A stretch of DNA of 17,941 nucleotides from the NCBI GenBank assembly GCA_964528035.1, contig CAZGQY010000077.1, forward strand, positions 1-17,941. The letters are read 5' to 3'. The position numbers were made by a program, and so were the translations under genes. The DNA comes from CAZGQY01 sp964528035 (GTDB lineage: Bacteria; Pseudomonadota; Gammaproteobacteria; Methylococcales; UBA1147). The notes under the pieces were generated by a model, which was given only the letters and a program-made list of their open reading frames with translations, did no database searches and had not been told where the DNA came from. Position 1 is the first letter of the stretch, and each line of letters starts with the position of its first letter. Below, in pieces: positions 14,979 to 17,941 of the stretch.

Positions 14979-16136
14979 GTGAATATTGCTATATTTACGG
15001 ATTGTTATGTGCCTGTTAAAAACGGTGTAGTCACTTCGATTAGTCAACTTAGGGCGGGGCTGGAAGCAAAGGGCCACCGAGTGATTATTTTCACCGTTGA
15101 GGCCAGGCAACATATTGAGAGCGATCCGGAGATTATCCGTTTTCCATCTTTTCCCATTGGATTGGGTACGGAATTAGCGTTCGGGTGGGTCAAGCAGTCC
15201 GATGTTAATCGTATTATTCAGCTAAACAATATCGAATTAATTCATACCCACACTGAATTCAGTCTTGCTGTCAGTTCTATTTTTGCGGCAAGGCGTTTTT
15301 GTATTCCACGGGTACAGACTGTTCATACCATGTGGGAAGATTACAGACACTATATTATGCATGGCCTATTGTTTCGGCCGATTTTGATTCGTACATTGTT
15401 TAAATGGCTTCTAAAAGGATGTAGCGCAATCGTTGCTCCATCTCAAAAGGCTCGAAATTATTATCAGTCAATTGTTCCAGATACGGCTATCGATGTCATT
15501 CCCAATGGCCTGGATAGCAGTGTATTCAAGCATACAACTTTATCGATGGCTGAGATTGAGCAGGTTCGGTTGCAATGGAAACTTGGTAGCAGCGATAAAG
15601 TGGTATTGTTTGTGGGTCGAATTGGTAAAGAAAAACGCGTCTCTGAATTATTTGATGCACTACTGCCGGTATTAAGAGCTGATCCGTTAAATAAAATGGT
15701 ATTTGTAGGAGACGGTCCTCTATTCAAAAAACTTAAAGCTCGGGCAGTGAATCTGGGGTTGGCAGAGCAATTCATATTTACAGGTTTTGTAGACTGGAAT
15801 TCGATGCATGAACTTTATAGTCAGGCAGATCTTTTTGTGACTGCTTCGACCAGTGAAGTGCATTCGATGACACTCATCGAAGCAATGATGTGTTCTTTAC
15901 CGGTGGTGGCAAGACGCGATGACAGTTTTCTTGATTCTATAGTGCATGAAAAAAATGGATATCTTGCCGATACTGACAGCGAATTAACAGAATATGTCAG
16001 ACAACTTTTAAGTGATCAACTGAAACGAGAGAGTTTCGCCAGAGAAAGCTTAAAAAGTTCACAAAATTTTACTGCTAAAGCGCACAGTGACCAAATGGAA
16101 AAATTGTATAATCGCGTTTTGCTATCGGGTTCCTGA
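14979..16136 (+). CDS. GT4-family glycosyltransferase (lipid glycosyltransferase-like)
   Basis: GT-B fold, retaining glycosyltransferase of family 4, 385 aa, starting at GTG with ACAGGG about eight bases upstream. It shows the N-terminal acceptor-side loop MNIAIFTDCYVPVKNGVVTS, HTHTEFSL near 89-96, the sugar-nucleotide domain start VLFVGRIGKEKR at 209-220, VFVGDGPL at 241-248, and the EX7E motif with E293 and E301 in SEVHSMTLIEAM. This pattern is that of the 1,2-diacylglycerol 3-glycosyltransferases and related cytoplasmic-face lipid glycosyltransferases; it is peripheral with no membrane segment. Its place 42 bp after the oxoamine synthase suggests it glycosylates the ceramide-like product (inference). 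A diacylglycerol acceptor is the main alternative. Confidence 0.9.
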   Translation: MNIAIFTDCYVPVKNGVVTSISQLRAGLEAKGHRVIIFTVEARQHIESDPEIIRFPSFPIGLGTELAFGWVKQSDVNRIIQLNNIELIHTHTEFSLAVSSIFAARRFCIPRVQTVHTMWEDYRHYIMHGLLFRPILIRTLFKWLLKGCSAIVAPSQKARNYYQSIVPDTAIDVIPNGLDSSVFKHTTLSMAEIEQVRLQWKLGSSDKVVLFVGRIGKEKRVSELFDALLPVLRADPLNKMVFVGDGPLFKKLKARAVNLGLAEQFIFTGFVDWNSMHELYSQADLFVTASTSEVHSMTLIEAMMCSLPVVARRDDSFLDSIVHEKNGYLADTDSELTEYVRQLLSDQLKRESFARESLKSSQNFTAKAHSDQMEKLYNRVLLSGS

Positions 16137-16321
16137 CCAATGACTGTATGAGCTAGATTTGATATAGGTTGGCGTTGATGCACGAAACTAAAATTTGATT
16201 GACTTGATTTTAAGTTATTGTTCATTCGGCCTAAGTTATTTGAAGATGCTCCTGCGAATCTAAGTTCAGGCAAATCTGTGATAGGTTCAACATTTCCAAA
16301 TCAATTTCCATAAAAAATAAT

Positions 16322-17395
16322 ATGAGGAAATATCAACTTGACGGTATCCGTTTTATACTGTTTTTGATGGTTTATACAACCCACTACCATCCTATGCCAC
16401 TTAAAGTGGATTATTTTGGTTATGCATTGCCTGTTTTTTTTGTAATGAGTGGGTTTCTGATTACCAACGTATTATTGTCCGCGACCGCGCCTACGCTACT
16501 TGGGAAGCTGAAAATATTTTATATACGCCGGATTCTGCGCATTTGTCCGGCATATTACGTCGTGGTTCTTGCATTGATCATTATCGGCTCGCTCAGTTAT
16601 CCATTGAGTTATCTGTTTTATTTGATCAATATCAAATTGTTTTCCTTAAGTGTGAGTCAACCTTCGGCGGAATTTCATGCCTGGTTTATGCAAGCATGGC
16701 GAAGCCAATCTTTGCATCTATGGTCGTTGAGCGTAGAGGAACAGTTTTATATTCTATATCCTTTAGTGCTTTATTTGACAGCGGCGCGTTTTCGTACGCT
16801 GATGTTGTTCACGCTGTTAGCGGCGAGTATTGCGGCGAGATTTTGGTTTATGGCAAATTATCCGCGTTCATTTTATGGTACATTGCTACCGGTTTGTACG
16901 GAATATTTTGTCTGGGGATGTTTGTTTGCATGGTTTGAGATCAACAATAAGCTGGAATGCCTGTCTGCATCCTGGACGCTATTGCTCTCTACGGTGGTAA
17001 TTGTAGGTTTAATCTTTACAGAACACAGTTTAAAACAAGCGGGCTTCTTCCAGTTTACTACCTCACACTATCAAACACCCATTGCTCTGGCCATGGGGTT
17101 TTTTATCTGGGCACTATGGGCAATTGATGATGATCATGTGGTTGCCCGAATTCTAAGTTGGAAGCCACTGGTGTATTTCGGAGCGATGAGTTACACCTTG
17201 TATCTTGTGCATTTACTTGCCCTGGATGTTTTTATATTAACCGGCATAGATTTACCCTTCGTGCAACAAACCGATCAAATTGTCGGTGCTTTTATAACCA
17301 CTTTGCTTATGGGTATCGCTGTCTGGCATCTTGTTGAAATGCCGGCGTATTCGCTGCGGCGTTATTTTCCTTATGGAAAAGGAAGGGGGCCGTAG
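16322..17395 (+). CDS. OafA/acyltransferase-3 family membrane acyltransferase
   Basis: Integral-membrane acyltransferase 3 (AT3) protein of 357 aa, the family that O-acylates sugars of LPS, peptidoglycan, Nod factors and exopolysaccharides. It begins with MRKYQLDGIRFILFLMVYTTHYH, the usual first helix with its catalytic His. VFFVMSGFLIT follows near 38-48, then FYIRRILRICPAYYVVV near 65-81 with the RxxR motif, and HLWSLSVEEQFYILYP near 131-146. About ten hydrophobic segments span the rest. There is no SGNH domain. The start has no clear ribosome binding site, but the N-terminus is canonical. It lies 185 bp after the glycosyltransferase on the same strand, so it may be co-transcribed or have its own promoter. 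It probably acylates the sugar added by that enzyme (inference); O-antigen or exopolysaccharide modification is the alternative. Confidence 0.93.
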   Translation: MRKYQLDGIRFILFLMVYTTHYHPMPLKVDYFGYALPVFFVMSGFLITNVLLSATAPTLLGKLKIFYIRRILRICPAYYVVVLALIIIGSLSYPLSYLFYLINIKLFSLSVSQPSAEFHAWFMQAWRSQSLHLWSLSVEEQFYILYPLVLYLTAARFRTLMLFTLLAASIAARFWFMANYPRSFYGTLLPVCTEYFVWGCLFAWFEINNKLECLSASWTLLLSTVVIVGLIFTEHSLKQAGFFQFTTSHYQTPIALAMGFFIWALWAIDDDHVVARILSWKPLVYFGAMSYTLYLVHLLALDVFILTGIDLPFVQQTDQIVGAFITTLLMGIAVWHLVEMPAYSLRRYFPYGKGRGP

Positions 17396-17422
17396 GAGAA
17401 CCGGTTTGAAACTGAAATTGAA

Positions 17423-17635
17423 GTGCGTGAGAACCAAGCCTACTTTCACTTTTCCTTTGAAGGCTTACGATACCAACAGGATGATAGACGAGAGATTTTT
17501 GATGTTCTAAGTGAATCCCTCAGTCTGGATGGATATTGTCAAAGCCCGTTTGGAACAGTGTTTATAGCAGCGACTGAAAGAGGTATCTGTCATTTTGACA
17601 GGGGTTGGCTATATGGTAACCCCTTATTCTCGTGA
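17423..17635 (+). pseudogene. Possible remnant of an Ada/MGMT alkylguanine methyltransferase
   Basis: A 70-codon frame whose middle reads SPFGTVFIAATERGICHFD near residues 41-59. It resembles the start of the O6-alkylguanine-DNA methyltransferase domain in Ada-type proteins (typically SPLG..L.AATERG.C). The frame stops soon after, before the active-site PCHR motif, and there is no helix-turn-helix or metal-binding N-domain. It would therefore be a decayed fragment rather than an enzyme. The match is short, no ribosome binding site is obvious, and chance similarity cannot be excluded. Confidence 0.35.
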
Positions 17636-17656
17636 TAAGTGGCTTTGTTAAGTGTT

Positions 17657-17875
17657 TTATTCGCATAATGCTAGCATTGCTTCTAATATATCAGTTTCTG
17701 ACTCCTTTGATACATGTGATAACTCTGATCTGTCGTTAAAATAGGGTATTAAAGTGTCAAGCCATTGCTTAGCGTTACCCGAATTCAAATCTATCTCTAT
17801 ACCTGTGGTCCTATTAACCAGAACAGGGTTTTTAAACTTTGGGCTCTCGATATCAAAATTGGCAATGGGGAACAT
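17657..17875 (-). CDS. Small hypothetical protein, 72 aa
   Basis: Unrecognised 72-residue acidic ORF, MFPIANFDIESPKFKNP onward, with a balanced amino acid composition (a helical tail from about residue 50, no membrane segment) that reads more like a real protein than an antisense shadow. A GGA about 12 bases before the ATG is a poor ribosome binding site. It stands alone near the window end, opposite the strand of the acyltransferase gene. Confidence 0.35.
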   Translation of the reverse strand: MFPIANFDIESPKFKNPVLVNRTTGIEIDLNSGNAKQWLDTLIPYFNDRSELSHVSKESETDILEAMLALCE

Positions 17876-17917
17876 TACCCAGTATTCCTATATGTCAGCA
17901 TAGTTGTCGCTTGTTCT

Positions 17918-17935
17918 TTTCCCCCATGGGGGAAA
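17918..17935. terminator. GC-rich palindrome with T run, possible terminator
   Basis: An 18-bp perfect palindrome, TTTCCCCCATGGGGGAAA, forms a 7-bp stem with a CATG loop and is followed by a T run to the window end. It looks like a weak intrinsic terminator on the plus strand. The gene it would serve lies outside the window or is the acyltransferase unit far upstream. Confidence 0.35.
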
Positions 17936-17941
17936 TTTTTT

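Noticed and set aside
16543..16938. 131-codon plus-strand ORF
   Set aside because: It overlaps the acyltransferase in another frame; the AT3 motifs are all in the longer frame.
17600..17624. Hairpin with AGGGGTT and AACCCCT arms
   Set aside because: A 7-bp stem with an 11-base loop and no T run is too weak to call a terminator.
1..17941. CRISPR arrays, tRNA and rRNA genes
   Set aside because: No regularly spaced short repeats and no tRNA- or rRNA-like sequence were noticed on reading; no covariance search could be run.

Overview
The window comes from a Gram-negative bacterium, most likely a gammaproteobacterium of moderate G+C. The grounds are the family flavour of the proteins, a REP-like palindrome pair and a small MITE-type repeat; no taxonomic marker gene is present, so the assignment is tentative.

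Layout. (1) 1-4930: a mixed block with a repeat fragment, a small hypothetical gene, a DHH-family phosphoesterase (+), an isolated ethanolamine ammonia-lyase pair eutB-eutC (-), and a poly-gamma-glutamate-hydrolase-like gene (+) that ends against a REP-like inverted repeat. (2) 4961-13084: a long run of minus-strand genes that reads as a lipid-assembly locus. In transcription order it holds a GNAT-type N-acyltransferase, an acyl carrier protein, a soluble diiron acyl-ACP-desaturase-like protein, a cyclopropane-synthase-like methyltransferase, a specialised beta-ketoacyl-ACP synthase, a membrane front-end-type fatty acid desaturase and a B12-binding radical SAM protein. (3) 13740-17395: a divergent plus-strand run with a serine-palmitoyltransferase-type alpha-oxoamine synthase, a GT4 glycosyltransferase and an OafA-type membrane acyltransferase. 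(4) 17396-17941: a possible remnant of an alkylguanine methyltransferase gene, a small unknown ORF and a terminal palindrome.

How the genes may work together (inference). The ACP, ketosynthase, two unrelated desaturases and methyltransferase would build an unusual unsaturated, cyclopropanated or methyl-branched acyl chain on a dedicated carrier. The alpha-oxoamine synthase would condense an acyl-ACP with an amino acid to make a long-chain base. The GNAT protein would N-acylate it, giving a ceramide-like lipid. The glycosyltransferase and OafA-type protein would decorate the head group. The window therefore may encode a sphingolipid-like or sulfonolipid-like glycolipid with a modified chain. 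No ceramide or ketosphinganine reductase and no acyl-ACP ligase is seen here, so either the pathway is split or the product keeps its ketone.

Mobile repeats. A non-coding element of about 165 bp with terminal inverted repeats and a central palindrome occurs three times: a fragment at 1-54 and full copies at 6574-6738 and 9411-9576. The two full copies are in opposite orientation and bracket exactly the ketosynthase-desaturase pair.
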